From contig NZ_JOGR01000003.1 of NCBI RefSeq assembly GCF_000719515.1, positions 1-64,000 on the forward strand: a DNA stretch of 64,000 nt. The letters run 5' to 3'. Below the pieces are notes generated by a model that ran no database searches, was not told where the DNA came from, and worked only from the letters and a program-made list of their open reading frames with translations. This stretch comes from Glycomyces sp. NRRL B-16210 (lineage in GTDB: Bacteria > Actinomycetota > Actinomycetes > Mycobacteriales > Micromonosporaceae). The translations under genes and the position numbers were made by a program. Positions 41,414 to 49,794 of this stretch are shown here, in pieces. Within the stretch, counting starts at the first letter, position 1; each line of letters begins with the position of its first letter.

Positions 41414-43138
41414 ATGACCACCATACGAGAGACAACCGCCACGAAACCCCGGCGCTTCCGGAAGCTGTTTCCCGAATGGTCCGATTTCGCGCACGTCCGC
41501 CGCCACTGGCACACCGACCTCCTCGCCGGGCTCACCGTCGCGGTCGTCGCGCTGCCGCTGGCCCTCGGCTTCGGGATCGCCTCGGGCCTCGGCGCCTTCG
41601 CCGGCCTCATCACCTCGATCATCGCCGGCGCCCTCGCCGCGATCCTCGGCGGCTCGAACCTCCAGATCACCGGCCCCACCGGCACCATGGCCGTGGTCCT
41701 GGTCCCCCTCGCCGCCACGCACAGCCACGCCGGGGTCCTCCTCGTCGGCGTCATGGCCGGACTCATGCTCGTGGCCCTCGCGCTCACCGGCGCGGGCCGC
41801 TACGCCAGGCACGTGCCCGTCCCGGTCGTCGAAGGGTTCACCGCCGGCGTTGCGATCGTCATCGCCGTCCAGCAACTGCCGCCCGCGCTCGGCCTCGAAC
41901 CGCAGAGCGCGAACCTCCTCACCGGCGCCTGGGACTCGATCAGCGCCTTCGCCGCCGACCCCGGCTGGGTCTCCCCCGCGGTCGCCTTCGGCGTGGCCGC
42001 GGCGATCCTGCTCGGCTCGCGCCTGCACTCGCACATCCCCACCCCGCTCCTCGCCGTCATCGCCGCGACCGGCGCGACCTGGTACGCGAGCGCCGACGTG
42101 GCGGTCATCGGGGCCCTGCCGCGGACCATCCCCGCCCCCGAGGCGGGCTTCCTCGACCTCGCCGAGGTGCCCGGCCTCGTGGCGGCGGCGGTCGCGATCT
42201 GCGCCCTGTGCGCGCTCGAATCGCTCCTGTCGGCCACCGTCGCCGACAACATGACCGTCGACCAGCACCACAACCCGGACAGGGAACTGCTCGGGCAGGG
42301 CGTGGCGAACCTCGTGACGCCGTTCTTCGGCGGGATGCCGTCCTCGGGAGCCCTGGCGCGCACCGCGGTCAACGTGCGGGCCGGCGCGGCCGGGCGCCTC
42401 GCCTCCCTCACCCACGCGATCACCTTGGCGCTCATGATGCTCGCCCTCGCGCCGCTGGTAGCGCACGTGCCGCTCGCGGCCCTCGCCGGCGTGCTCATCG
42501 CGACCTCGATCCGCATGATCGAGGTCGGCTCGCTGCTGGCGCTCGCGCGCTCGACCCGCGCCGACGCGGCCGTCATGTGGCTGACGCTCGCCGCGACCGT
42601 CCTGTTCAACCTCGTGTGGGCCGTGGCCGTGGGCATCGCCCTCGCCGGGCTCCTCGCGCTGGGCCGGATCTCGCGGTCGGTGTCGGTCGAGGAGGAGCCG
42701 ATCGAACCCGAGGACCACCACGACGAGGAGGCGGCCCTCCTCCACGAGCACATCGTGGCCTACCGGCTCGAAGGCCCGCTGTTCTTCGCCGCCGCGCACC
42801 GGTTCCTGCTGCAACTGCTCGACGTGGCCGACGTGCGCGTGGTGGTCCTGCGCATGAGCCGGGTGTCCACCATGGACGCCTCGGGGGCGAGGGTCCTCGC
42901 CGACGCGATCAAACGCCTCGAACACCGCGGCATCGCCGTCTACCTCTCGGGGCTCGAACCGGTGCACGCCAAGCCGCTCGCGGCCCTCGGCCTCCTGGAG
43001 CCGCTGTGGCAGCAGGGCCGGCTGTTCGAGCACACCGGCGAGGCGATCACCGCCGCCCGCCGGCGCCTCAAGGCCGACGGCCTCCTAGAGCAGCTCGAAG
43101 CGGAGGCCGCCGGAAAGGCCGAAGCGCAGCGCCCATAG
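41414..43138 (+). CDS. SulP-family anion transporter with STAS domain
   Basis: This 574-residue SLC26/SulP transporter has TM1 motif DLLAGLTVAVVALPLALGFGIASGL, then ITGPTGTMAVVLVPL and LLGQGVANLVTPFFGGMPSSGALARTAVNVRAGA, ten or more TM helices to about residue 425, and a C-terminal cytoplasmic STAS domain (VVVLRMSRVSTMDASGARVL). Substrates in the family are sulfate, bicarbonate or organic anions; which one is not decidable. ATG 41414 has only a weak ribosome-binding site. The 3-prime end overlaps the convergent lyase gene by 54 bp. Confidence 0.93.
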   Translation: MTTIRETTATKPRRFRKLFPEWSDFAHVRRHWHTDLLAGLTVAVVALPLALGFGIASGLGAFAGLITSIIAGALAAILGGSNLQITGPTGTMAVVLVPLAATHSHAGVLLVGVMAGLMLVALALTGAGRYARHVPVPVVEGFTAGVAIVIAVQQLPPALGLEPQSANLLTGAWDSISAFAADPGWVSPAVAFGVAAAILLGSRLHSHIPTPLLAVIAATGATWYASADVAVIGALPRTIPAPEAGFLDLAEVPGLVAAAVAICALCALESLLSATVADNMTVDQHHNPDRELLGQGVANLVTPFFGGMPSSGALARTAVNVRAGAAGRLASLTHAITLALMMLALAPLVAHVPLAALAGVLIATSIRMIEVGSLLALARSTRADAAVMWLTLAATVLFNLVWAVAVGIALAGLLALGRISRSVSVEEEPIEPEDHHDEEAALLHEHIVAYRLEGPLFFAAAHRFLLQLLDVADVRVVVLRMSRVSTMDASGARVLADAIKRLEHRGIAVYLSGLEPVHAKPLAALGLLEPLWQQGRLFEHTGEAITAARRRLKADGLLEQLEAEAAGKAEAQRP

Positions 43139-44626
43139 CCGGTCGGGCGCGCCGCGGTGGTCGGTCGTGTCGACCGAGTCGATCACCGCGTCCTCGGGGT
43201 TGACGCCGTGGAGCACGAGCGTGCCGCGCTCGCCGGCCCACACCGCGCGGGTCCCGTCGAGCTCGGGCCGGATGCGGCTGACGAACGACTCGGTGATCTC
43301 CGGACCGATGTCCTCCAGAGCGACGCCCTCGTCGGTCCACGCGAACTTGCGGATGAGCGCGCCGTCGCCGTAGGCGTCGATGTAGACGTCCACGCCTTCG
43401 GCGGTGCCGACCAGTTCGGCCCGCGAGTCGTCCCCGGCCTGCTGGCCGGCGCCCTCGACGGTCGGCACCGAGTGCCAGGCCGAGGAGGGATGGACCTGCT
43501 CGTGGCGCTCGGGCCCGAAGTAGGCGGCCGTGTACTCGCCCGCGCCCGGGTCGCACAGCAACTGCTCGCCGTCCACGGCGATGAGGAACGAGCCGAGGTC
43601 GAGGTGGTTGTGCGGCTCGTCGTTGTAGCCGCCCTTGACCGCCAGCGCCCACATGCGCCGGCCGATCCGGCGGCGCTCGACGAACCAGCCGACGTCGGCC
43701 AGGAGCGAGCGGCCCGGCTCGATCGATGCCGGGAGCAGGCGGCCCCAGTCGAGGGTGCGGGTGAGGTGGGCCCAGCGGGCGCACGCGTCGTCGGAGAAGG
43801 TCTGCGCGCGTGCGGCGGTCGGCAGCGGCACGTCGAGCCGGTCGTGGAGGCGGGCCATGAGTCCGAGCGGCAGGAGCGCGTCGGCGCCGGTGTCGCCGAA
43901 GGTCGCGAACGAGCCGGGGTAGAGCTGGGCGCGGGCGGGGAAGGCTGCGATGGCCTCGTTGCCGGCGAGGAGGTCTTCGCCGGTGGCCGAGCGCCAGGCC
44001 TCGGCGAAGTAGGTGAAGTAGCCGAAGCCGTAGACCCAGTAGTCGACGCCTTCGACGCAGCCGCCGTCGGGCCCGAAGGAGAAGAGGTAGGCCTGGAGGA
44101 CCGGCAGGACGCGGGCGCGCACCACGTCGGTGTCGTAGCCGAGGGCGAGGGCGGCCATGCCGGCGGCCCCGGCGCACACGGCCGTCCAGTTGGAGATGCG
44201 CTCTTCCCAGAAGAAGGGGTAGTCGGACTCGAAGAAGGGGTCGAGCACGCGCTGGCGGATCTCGGCCTCGACCGCCTCGGCGCCTTCGAGGTCCTCGCGC
44301 AGGCGCAGGATCTCGGCGAGGGTCTGGGCGGTCTCGCACGCGAAGAGGTCGACGCAGGTGCGGGGGTCGGCACCGGTCTCCCAGTGGGCCGGCAGGGCCC
44401 AGGACCGCTCCTGGCAGACGTCCTTGACGAGAGAGGAGAGGGCCGGTCCGTCGCCGACGACGGCGAGTGCGGCGAGGTGGCGGCGGCGCGCGAAGTACTG
44501 GGCCTCGTAGGGCAGGCGGCGGCCGGTGGCGGCGTAGTCGTCGGCGAGGTCGGGGTCGAACCCGGGGACCGGGAGCGCGGCGATCTCGCGAAGCTCCTGG
44601 AGAAGGTCGCTGCGGACATCAGGCAT
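43085..44626 (-). CDS. Heparinase II/III-like polysaccharide lyase family protein
   Basis: This 513-residue protein has an alpha/alpha-barrel N-terminal part (YPFFWEERISNWTAVCAGAAGMAAL, DYWVYGFGYFTYFAEAW) and a C-terminal heparinase II/III-type beta domain with GGYNDEPHNHLDLGSFLI and LLCDPGAGEY. The His of NHLD and Tyr residues are the usual catalytic candidates. No signal peptide is visible, so it probably acts on intracellular, imported oligosaccharide. ATG 44626 is the last start in a chain of overlapping mini-ORFs within a 73-bp tandem repeat. Substrate unknown. Confidence 0.82.
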   Translation of the reverse strand: MPDVRSDLLQELREIAALPVPGFDPDLADDYAATGRRLPYEAQYFARRRHLAALAVVGDGPALSSLVKDVCQERSWALPAHWETGADPRTCVDLFACETAQTLAEILRLREDLEGAEAVEAEIRQRVLDPFFESDYPFFWEERISNWTAVCAGAAGMAALALGYDTDVVRARVLPVLQAYLFSFGPDGGCVEGVDYWVYGFGYFTYFAEAWRSATGEDLLAGNEAIAAFPARAQLYPGSFATFGDTGADALLPLGLMARLHDRLDVPLPTAARAQTFSDDACARWAHLTRTLDWGRLLPASIEPGRSLLADVGWFVERRRIGRRMWALAVKGGYNDEPHNHLDLGSFLIAVDGEQLLCDPGAGEYTAAYFGPERHEQVHPSSAWHSVPTVEGAGQQAGDDSRAELVGTAEGVDVYIDAYGDGALIRKFAWTDEGVALEDIGPEITESFVSRIRPELDGTRAVWAGERGTLVLHGVNPEDAVIDSVDTTDHRGAPDRLWALRFGLSGGLRFELL

Positions 44627-44699
44627 GGCGAAGCCATTCCGGTTCGGGGAGGCGAGCGCAGCGAGCGGTTGGGCGGGGCGACGGGTGCGGGTCAGGCAT
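44619..44699 (-). CDS. Leader mini-ORF 3 (26 codons) before the lyase gene
   Basis: It encodes MPDPHPSPRPTARC and ends EPEWLRHA-stop, overlapping the lyase ATG (44626) by 8 nt. It is nearly identical to mini-ORF 2 because both are copies of the repeat. Confidence 0.4.
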   Translation of the reverse strand: MPDPHPSPRPTARCARLPEPEWLRHA

Positions 44700-44800
44700 G
44701 GCGCGGCCATTCGGGTTCAAGGAGGCGAGCGCAGCGAGCGGTTGGGCGGGGCGACGGGTGCGGGTCAGACATGGCGCGGCCGTTCGGGTCCGGGCAGGCG
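44622..44800. repeat. 73-bp tandem repeat (2.4 copies) carrying the lyase start codon
   Basis: Copies at 44622-44694 and 44695-44767 are nearly identical and a third partial copy runs to about 44800. Each contains GCGAGCGCAGCGAGCGG and, on the minus strand, a GCCATG start-codon context followed by CCTGA or TCTGA. The unit length is not a multiple of three. Confidence 0.85.
44692..44772 (-). CDS. Leader mini-ORF 2 (26 codons) before the lyase gene
   Basis: It encodes MSDPHPSPRPTARC and ends EPEWPRHA-stop, overlapping the next ATG (44699) by 8 nt as ATGCCTGA. It lies within the 73-bp repeat. Confidence 0.4.
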   Translation of the reverse strand: MSDPHPSPRPTARCARLLEPEWPRHA

Positions 44801-44836
44801 GGCGGCTCGGCGGCGCGCCTGGTTGTTGCGGGTCAT
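44765..44836 (-). CDS. Leader mini-ORF 1 (23 codons) before the lyase gene
   Basis: ATG 44836 is preceded by AAAGG at 9-nt spacing and encodes MTRNNQARRR followed by a Pro/Arg-rich end (PERPRHV). Its stop overlaps the next ATG (44772) by 8 nt as ATGTCTGA. It is the only member of the chain with a recognisable ribosome-binding site. Function is unknown; it may feed ribosomes into the chain. Confidence 0.4.
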   Translation of the reverse strand: MTRNNQARRRAARLPGPERPRHV

Positions 44837-44922
44837 CGACCGTCGCCTTTCGGGATGGGGCGGTGAGAAGGGGCGGGGGTTCCTGCCGTGGCTCAACGGT
44901 AACGCGGGCGCGCTTTCCGTCA

Positions 44923-44928
44923 TAGACT
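44923..44928 (+). promoter_or_regulatory. Leaderless-type -10 of the merR gene
   Basis: TAGACT ends 7 nt before ATG 44936. Confidence 0.6.
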
Positions 44929-44935
44929 CCCGTGT

Positions 44936-45598
44936 ATGCGTATCGGTGAGCTGTCGGAGCGGACCGGCGTTCCGGCCGCCACCATCAAGTACTACCTGCG
45001 GGAGCATCTGCTCCAGCCGGGCGAGCACCTCGAGGGCAACACGGTCGAGTACGGACCGGCCCATGTCCACCGGCTGACTTTGATCAGGGCGCTGTCGGAG
45101 ACCGCGGGGCTGTCGGTCGCGCAGATCGGCGAGGTCCTGACGGTGCTCGCGCGCCACCCGGAGTCGGCGTTCCAGGCGCTCGGCGCGGCCCTGGCCGCGA
45201 CCCACCGCGACCCGAAGTTCTCGCTCGCGAGCGCGGGCACGGCCGAGGCCGCCGAGCGCACGGTGGACCAGCTGCTCGGCGAGTACGGCTGGGCCGAGGT
45301 GGCGCCGCCGAACTACCGGGACGCGCTGGTCACGGCCTTGACCGCGTTCTACCGCCTCGGGAACCCCGACCCGCAGGAGGTGCTGGGCCACTACGCGGAC
45401 GCGGCGGCGGCGATCGCCTCGGCGGACATGGAGGCCATCGCGGAGGCCACGCGCGTCGAGGGCGTGGACGTCGAGCAGGCGGTGGTCGCGACGATCCTCG
45501 GCGAGACGGTGTTCGCGGCGCTGCGGCGCATCGCGCACATCGCCGCGTCGGCCAGGGCCCAGACCGAGCAGGGACCCTCGGGCACAATGGGTCCGTGA
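44936..45598 (+). CDS. MerR-family transcriptional regulator
   Basis: This 220-residue protein has an N-terminal MerR winged helix (MRIGELSERTGVPAATIKYYLREHLLQPGE, RLTLIRALSETAGLSVAQIGEVL) and an all-helical effector domain of about 140 residues without metal-binding cysteines. ATG 44936 follows TAGACT by 7 nt. The next gene starts within its stop codon (GTGA), so the two are co-translated. The mini-ORF chain and lyase are divergent from it, so it may regulate them; this is inference. Confidence 0.88.
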   Translation: MRIGELSERTGVPAATIKYYLREHLLQPGEHLEGNTVEYGPAHVHRLTLIRALSETAGLSVAQIGEVLTVLARHPESAFQALGAALAATHRDPKFSLASAGTAEAAERTVDQLLGEYGWAEVAPPNYRDALVTALTAFYRLGNPDPQEVLGHYADAAAAIASADMEAIAEATRVEGVDVEQAVVATILGETVFAALRRIAHIAASARAQTEQGPSGTMGP

Positions 45599-46512
45599 GC
45601 CGGGCCCGCCCGCGCTCGACCCGGCCGCTTCACCGGCGGCCGGCTCCCGCGACACCCGAGCGTCCCGTCCCCGCGGACGCCCCGAACCCGAACGGCCCCG
45701 CCATGCCCGATCCGCTCCGCATCGACCGCGACCCCGACCGCCCGAACCTGCTGCACCTGGTGGCGGACGAGGTCGTGCAGGCCACGGTCGACCTGGACGA
45801 CCCGTCGTACCTCGACGCCGAGTACATGCAGCGGATCAGTTACCTCGTGGACGCCGCGGCCGCGCCGAAGGCGCCGCTGCGGGTGCTGCACCTGGGCGCG
45901 GGCGGCCTGGCGATGGCCCGGTACGTGGCCGCGACGCGCCCGGGCTCCTACCAGCAGGCGGTCGAGACGAACCGCGAGCTGGTGGACCTCGTCCGGGCCG
46001 AGGCGCCGCTGCCGCGCGGGGTCAAGGTGAAGATCCGCCACAGCGACGCGCGCGAGGCGATCGAGAGCGCGCCCGAGGCGAGCTACGAGCTGATCATCAC
46101 CGACGTGTACGCCGAGGCCCGCGTGCCGGCGCACGTCACGAGCACCGAGTTCCTGCGGGAGGCGCACCGGGTGCTGCGCCCGGGCGGGCACTACGCGGTG
46201 AACCTGTGCGACGGGGGCCAGATGCGGTTTCTCAAGCCGGCGCTGGCGGCGATGGACGCGGTGTGGCGGCACACGGCGGTCATGGCCGAACCGGCGGTGC
46301 TGCGGGGGCGGCGGTTCGGGAACGTCGTCGCGGTCGCGGCGGACGTGGAGCTACCGGTGACGCAGCTGCGGCGCCGATGCGCCGGGGCGTCCTTCCCGTG
46401 CCGGGTGCTGGAGGGGACCGAGCTGCGCGAGTACCTCGGCGGCGCGGCGCCGGTGACGGACGCGACGGCGATCCAGTCGCCCCCGCCGCCGAGGTCGCTG
46501 CGCAGCTTCTGA
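45595..46512 (+). CDS. Spermidine synthase-like (fused-type) methyltransferase-fold protein
   Basis: This 305-residue protein has the AdoMet/aminopropyltransferase core: VLHLGAGGLAMARYVA, then an acidic strand, and ELIITDVYAEARVPAHVTSTEFLREAHRVLRPGG. It resembles the spermidine synthase-like proteins of actinobacteria with uncertain substrate. GTG 45595 overlaps the merR stop as GTGA. An internal ATG at 45703 (MPDPLRIDRDPDRPN) may be the true start, since the preceding 36 residues are Pro/Arg-rich; its surrounding 30 nt match the lyase start region at 26 positions. Confidence 0.8.
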   Translation: MSRARPRSTRPLHRRPAPATPERPVPADAPNPNGPAMPDPLRIDRDPDRPNLLHLVADEVVQATVDLDDPSYLDAEYMQRISYLVDAAAAPKAPLRVLHLGAGGLAMARYVAATRPGSYQQAVETNRELVDLVRAEAPLPRGVKVKIRHSDAREAIESAPEASYELIITDVYAEARVPAHVTSTEFLREAHRVLRPGGHYAVNLCDGGQMRFLKPALAAMDAVWRHTAVMAEPAVLRGRRFGNVVAVAADVELPVTQLRRRCAGASFPCRVLEGTELREYLGGAAPVTDATAIQSPPPPRSLRSF

Positions 46513-46773
46513 GGCTCCCGACGTCCGTACCAGCGGCGCATGGGCCGTTCGGCCAATAAATCCGCGAGATAGCGGCCCTGTCTCCCGCCGTGTTCTCACT
46601 GTCCGTTACCGGGCTATGCGGCGGTTCACAGGGGGCTTGGCGATGCCGCTCACGTTCGGTAACGTCAGCGCCTGTTCCGGTCGGGTCCTCAGGGCTCCCC
46701 CAGAGACCCACCCGTCCGGACCGCCGAGCCGCGCAGCGCACGACGCCCGTTCCCTCCGGTCCAGGGTGAGACA
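46513..46773. other. Non-coding region upstream of the riboswitch
   Basis: This region holds the presumed promoter of the NlpC/P60 gene. No clear -35/-10 pair was resolved. Confidence 0.3.
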
Positions 46774-46924
46774 CCGCCGCGCGGGCCGGGGACCCAGCCG
46801 CGTCGTCCCCCCTCGCTGTCATTCCCGCAGCGACACGACGCACGGGGTGAATCCCGCCGCGGCACACCCGCGGCGGGTAGGGCGCACTTCCCTGCCCGAA
46901 CCCGACAGCTAACCCGGTAGGCGG
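46774..46924 (+). ncRNA. Cyclic di-AMP (ydaO/yuaA) riboswitch
   Basis: The conserved blocks of the class appear in order: CCGGGGACCCA near 46785, GGGGTGAATCC near 46844, GGGTAGGG near 46875, and CCGAACCCGACAGCTAACC near 46896, ending GGTAGGCGG. The P1 helix is CCGCC (46774-46778) with GGCGG (46920-46924). In actinobacteria this riboswitch turns off cell-wall hydrolase genes when c-di-AMP is high. It lies 21 nt before the NlpC/P60 gene. Confidence 0.95.
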
Positions 46925-46945
46925 ACGAGGAAGAAAGGCCACCTC

Positions 46946-47974
46946 GTGGCTCAAGCCTGCACGAATTCCGAACATCATTCCCGCGCCGGCGCCATTCTCC
47001 GCCGGGTCGCCGCCTACACGGGCGTCACCCTCGCGACAGTAGGACTCGTGACCGTCTTCGCGGGCACGCACGCCGACGCGGCCGACGACATCGACTACGA
47101 CTCGGCGACCGCCACCGAGATCGACGCGCACCTCGACGAGCTCGAAGCCGAACGCGACGACGCGGCCGCCGACCTGGAGGAACTCCAGACGCAGCTCGCC
47201 GACGCGCAGGCGGTCATCGAGGCCGCCACGGCCGACTACGGCACTTCGGGGGCGCAGCTCACCGTCGTCACCGCCGCGGTCCGGTCCGCCGACGACGAAC
47301 TCGGCGCCAAGGTCTCCACCCTCGTCGACTACGCGCAGCAGCAGTCGGAGAAGTACGAAGAGGCGCAAGAGGCCACGGAGGCCTCCGAGCGGCTCGAAGC
47401 GCAGATCGAGACGACCGAGAAGCGCGTCGAGGACCTCGACGCGAAGATCGACGAGGCCGAGGAGGCCTTCGACGAGGCCGCCGCGGCCGAAGCGGCTGAG
47501 GCCGCGGCAGCGGAAGCGGCCGAGGCTGAGACCGAGTCCGCAACCACTTCCGATTCGGGCTCCGATTCGAGCGGCGAGTCCTCTTCGAGCTCGGACTCGA
47601 GCTCCAGCTCGACCGCGGCCTACAGCTCCGACGCCGCCACCGCGGCGGTCCAGTTCGCCAAGAACCAGCTCGGCGAGCCGTACGTGTTCGGCGCGGCCGG
47701 CCCCGACAGCTGGGACTGCTCGGGCCTGGTCGTCGGCGCCTACAACGTCTCGGGGGTCTCGCTGACCCACTCGACGTGGGCGATCTGGGACCAGACCAGC
47801 TCGATCGGCCGCGGCGACCTCAAGCCTGGCGACCTGGTCTTCTACAACGGGCAGAACCACGTCGGGATCTACATCGGCGGCGGCGAGGTCGTCCACGCGC
47901 CCAAGCCGGGCGACGTCGTGAAGATCTCCCCGCTGGACATGGGCATGTCGATCGACGGCTACCGCCGGATCTGA
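46946..47974 (+). CDS. Secreted NlpC/P60 peptidoglycan endopeptidase
   Basis: This 342-residue cell-wall hydrolase has a signal peptide (about residues 1-45), a long coiled coil (about 50-195, DEAEEAFDEAAAAEAAEA), a Ser-rich linker and a C-terminal NlpC/P60 domain: catalytic Cys in SWDCSGLVVGAYN and His in NHVGIYIGGGEVVHAP. It cleaves the D-Glu-diaminopimelate bond in stem peptides. GTG 46946 has AAAGG upstream. The riboswitch in its leader makes expression respond to c-di-AMP. The architecture is like mycobacterial RipA. Confidence 0.95.
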   Translation: MAQACTNSEHHSRAGAILRRVAAYTGVTLATVGLVTVFAGTHADAADDIDYDSATATEIDAHLDELEAERDDAAADLEELQTQLADAQAVIEAATADYGTSGAQLTVVTAAVRSADDELGAKVSTLVDYAQQQSEKYEEAQEATEASERLEAQIETTEKRVEDLDAKIDEAEEAFDEAAAAEAAEAAAAEAAEAETESATTSDSGSDSSGESSSSSDSSSSSTAAYSSDAATAAVQFAKNQLGEPYVFGAAGPDSWDCSGLVVGAYNVSGVSLTHSTWAIWDQTSSIGRGDLKPGDLVFYNGQNHVGIYIGGGEVVHAPKPGDVVKISPLDMGMSIDGYRRI

Positions 47975-47994
47975 CCTGCCGGTTCCGGGCGGTG

Positions 47995-48089
47995 CGGTTC
48001 GAGGGCCGGGTGGCTTGAGGGCGGGACGGCCTGAGGACGGCACGGTTTGTAGCGGCACGGCCTGAGGGCGACATGGCCTTACGACAGCA
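47995..48089. repeat. Degenerate 16-bp tandem repeat downstream of the NlpC/P60 gene
   Basis: About six units of the type CGGCCTGAGGGCGACA lie head to tail (for example 48011-48026, 48027-48042, 48058-48073, 48074-48089). Identity between units is partial. Confidence 0.55.
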
Positions 48090-48120
48090 CCGTCAAGAGC
48101 TGCACGATCCGTGGCAAGGC

Positions 48121-48152
48121 GAGAGGGCCGGGGCGAAAGCCCCGGCCCTCTC
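48121..48152. terminator. Bidirectional terminator, 14-bp perfect stem
   Basis: Positions 48121-48134 pair with 48139-48152 around a GAAA loop, followed on the plus strand by a T-rich stretch. It lies between the convergent NlpC/P60 and sigma-factor genes. Confidence 0.88.
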
Positions 48153-48240
48153 TCTATGCGTCTTTTACCGTTCTCACGGTCCTGTCCGCGCCGATCGAAT
48201 CGGCGGCACCCGTGCTTCGAGGCCGCCGCCTACGGCGCGG

Positions 48241-49191
48241 TCAGGCCGCCTCGGCCATGACCTGGTCGTTGGCCAGCTCCTTGAGCCGGGCCAGCGCCTG
48301 GATCTCCAGCTGGCGGATGCGTTCGCGCGACAGGTGGAACCGGTGCGCGACCTCGGTCAGCGAGTGCTCGCGGCCGTCTTCGAGCCCGTAGCGGGCCTTG
48401 ACGATCCCGGCCGAGCGCTCGTCGAGGTGGTTGAGCATCATCTCGATGCGCTGACGCTCCATCCCGGCGAGGACGACGTCCTCGGGGCTGGGTTCGTCGG
48501 AGTCGGCGACGAGGTCGCCGAGGTTGGTGTCGCCGTCGTCGCCGATCGGCGTGTCCAGCGAGACGGTGTCCTGGCTCCAGCGGATGAGCTCGTTGACCCG
48601 CTCGACCGTGACGCCCAGTGCCTGGGCGACCTGGTCGGGTTCGGGGTCGCCGCCGAGCTCGCGGGTGAGCTGGCGGGTGACGTTGCGCATCCGGTTGACG
48701 TCCTCGACCAGGTGCACCGGCAGGCGCACGGTGCGCTCCTGCTGGGCGATCGCCCGGCTGATGGCCTGGCGGATCCACCACGTGGCGTAGGTCGAGAACT
48801 TGAAGCCGCGCTGGTAGTCGAATTTCTCGACGGCGCGGACCAGGCCCGTGTTGCCCTCCTGGATCAGGTCGAGCATCGGCATCCCGGAACGGACGTAGCG
48901 GCGGGCGATCGAGACGACCAGCCGCAGGTTCGCCTTGATGAACTGCTCCTTCGCCTTCGCCCCGTCTTCGACCAGTCGCTTCAGGTCTTTTTCGGTGGCG
49001 TCGCCGAAGGTCTCCTCTTCACCGAGCAGGTGCTTCGCGAACAGACCCGCTTCGACCGCCTTCGCCAAGTCGACCTCGGCGGCGGCGTCGAGCAGCGGCG
49101 TCTTCGAGATCTCATGCAGGTAAACGCCCACAAGGTCTCGTTCCTCAGCGACCTCTTCGGTGGTGAGGGTGGGTGTTGTCGTAGTCTCCAC
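48241..49191 (-). CDS. sigB: Group 2 sigma-70 factor (SigB/HrdD type)
   Basis: This 316-residue sigma factor has regions 1.2 to 4.2 but lacks the long N-terminal extension of a primary sigma. LVVSIARRYVRSGMPMLDLIQEGNTGL and FKFSTYATWWIRQAI are region 2, and HSLTEVAHRFHLSRERIRQLEIQAL is region 4.2. It resembles mycobacterial SigB and Streptomyces HrdD, used in stress and stationary phase. GTG 49191 has GGAGGAG at 9-nt spacing. A possible ECF (SigR/SigH-like) promoter lies about 60-85 nt upstream. Confidence 0.93.
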   Translation of the reverse strand: METTTTPTLTTEEVAEERDLVGVYLHEISKTPLLDAAAEVDLAKAVEAGLFAKHLLGEEETFGDATEKDLKRLVEDGAKAKEQFIKANLRLVVSIARRYVRSGMPMLDLIQEGNTGLVRAVEKFDYQRGFKFSTYATWWIRQAISRAIAQQERTVRLPVHLVEDVNRMRNVTRQLTRELGGDPEPDQVAQALGVTVERVNELIRWSQDTVSLDTPIGDDGDTNLGDLVADSDEPSPEDVVLAGMERQRIEMMLNHLDERSAGIVKARYGLEDGREHSLTEVAHRFHLSRERIRQLEIQALARLKELANDQVMAEAA

Positions 49192-49251
49192 GCTCAAGGT
49201 CTCCTCCAGCTTCCTCGTCCCCCGACACCGAGTGAACGGTGTACCCGTTAC

Positions 49252-49278
49252 AACGACCGCTTCGTTGCGTGGAATTCC
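49252..49278 (-). promoter_or_regulatory. Candidate oxidative-stress ECF promoter of the sigB gene
   Basis: GGAAT (49278-49274) and GTT (49254-49252) on the minus strand are 19 nt apart, one more than the GGAAT-N18-GTT form of Streptomyces SigR promoters. Confidence 0.3.
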
Positions 49279-49788
49279 GTGTCCCGGTGTTCGATGCGCC
49301 ACGGTTACGAAATCGATGCGAACGGGCGTCTTCTCGGCCCTTGCATCGTTTCGGGTACCCCGTTTCGTCGGATAGGCTCGGTTCACGGCTCCTGTCCCTT
49401 AGACGGGGGCGGGGTTCGCTCATGATGCCTATGAGACGTAGATCACTTCACCTCAGCGGAGGTCCGATGATCCGGGTCCTGGTCACGGTATCGTCTCCGG
49501 CCTGCTTCATCGCAAACCTTCAATCTCTAGGGGTACACGCGTCTTACCTTGAAAAAGTTGAGAGATCATCTGTATGCGGCTCCGATCACTGCGATCCGGG
49601 CCGCAAAGGCGGCGACGCTCTGATACCCGCACCATAGCGGACTGTAGCGGTGACAAGCAACACCTTTCTCAGGCGTTGATGTCCGATTTCGAACACCTGT
49701 CGTTCCTCCTCAGTCTGCGCCTCCCCGGCCGCCCGCGCAGCGGCTTCGGCGGGGTGACTCGTAGATCACCTCATGTGCCGCTTGCGCG

Positions 49789-49794
49789 TAGAGT
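49789..49794 (+). promoter_or_regulatory. Leaderless-type -10 of orn
   Basis: TAGAGT ends 7 nt before GTG 49802. Confidence 0.6.

Noticed and set aside
44765..45655. Long minus-strand frame across the merR gene
   Set aside because: Only its last 24 codons have a plausible start with a ribosome-binding site (mini-ORF 1); the rest is antisense to merR and its neighbour.
49239..49637. Open frames in the sigB/orn intergenic region
   Set aside because: Atypical codon use, no ribosome-binding site and no motif; treated as non-coding.
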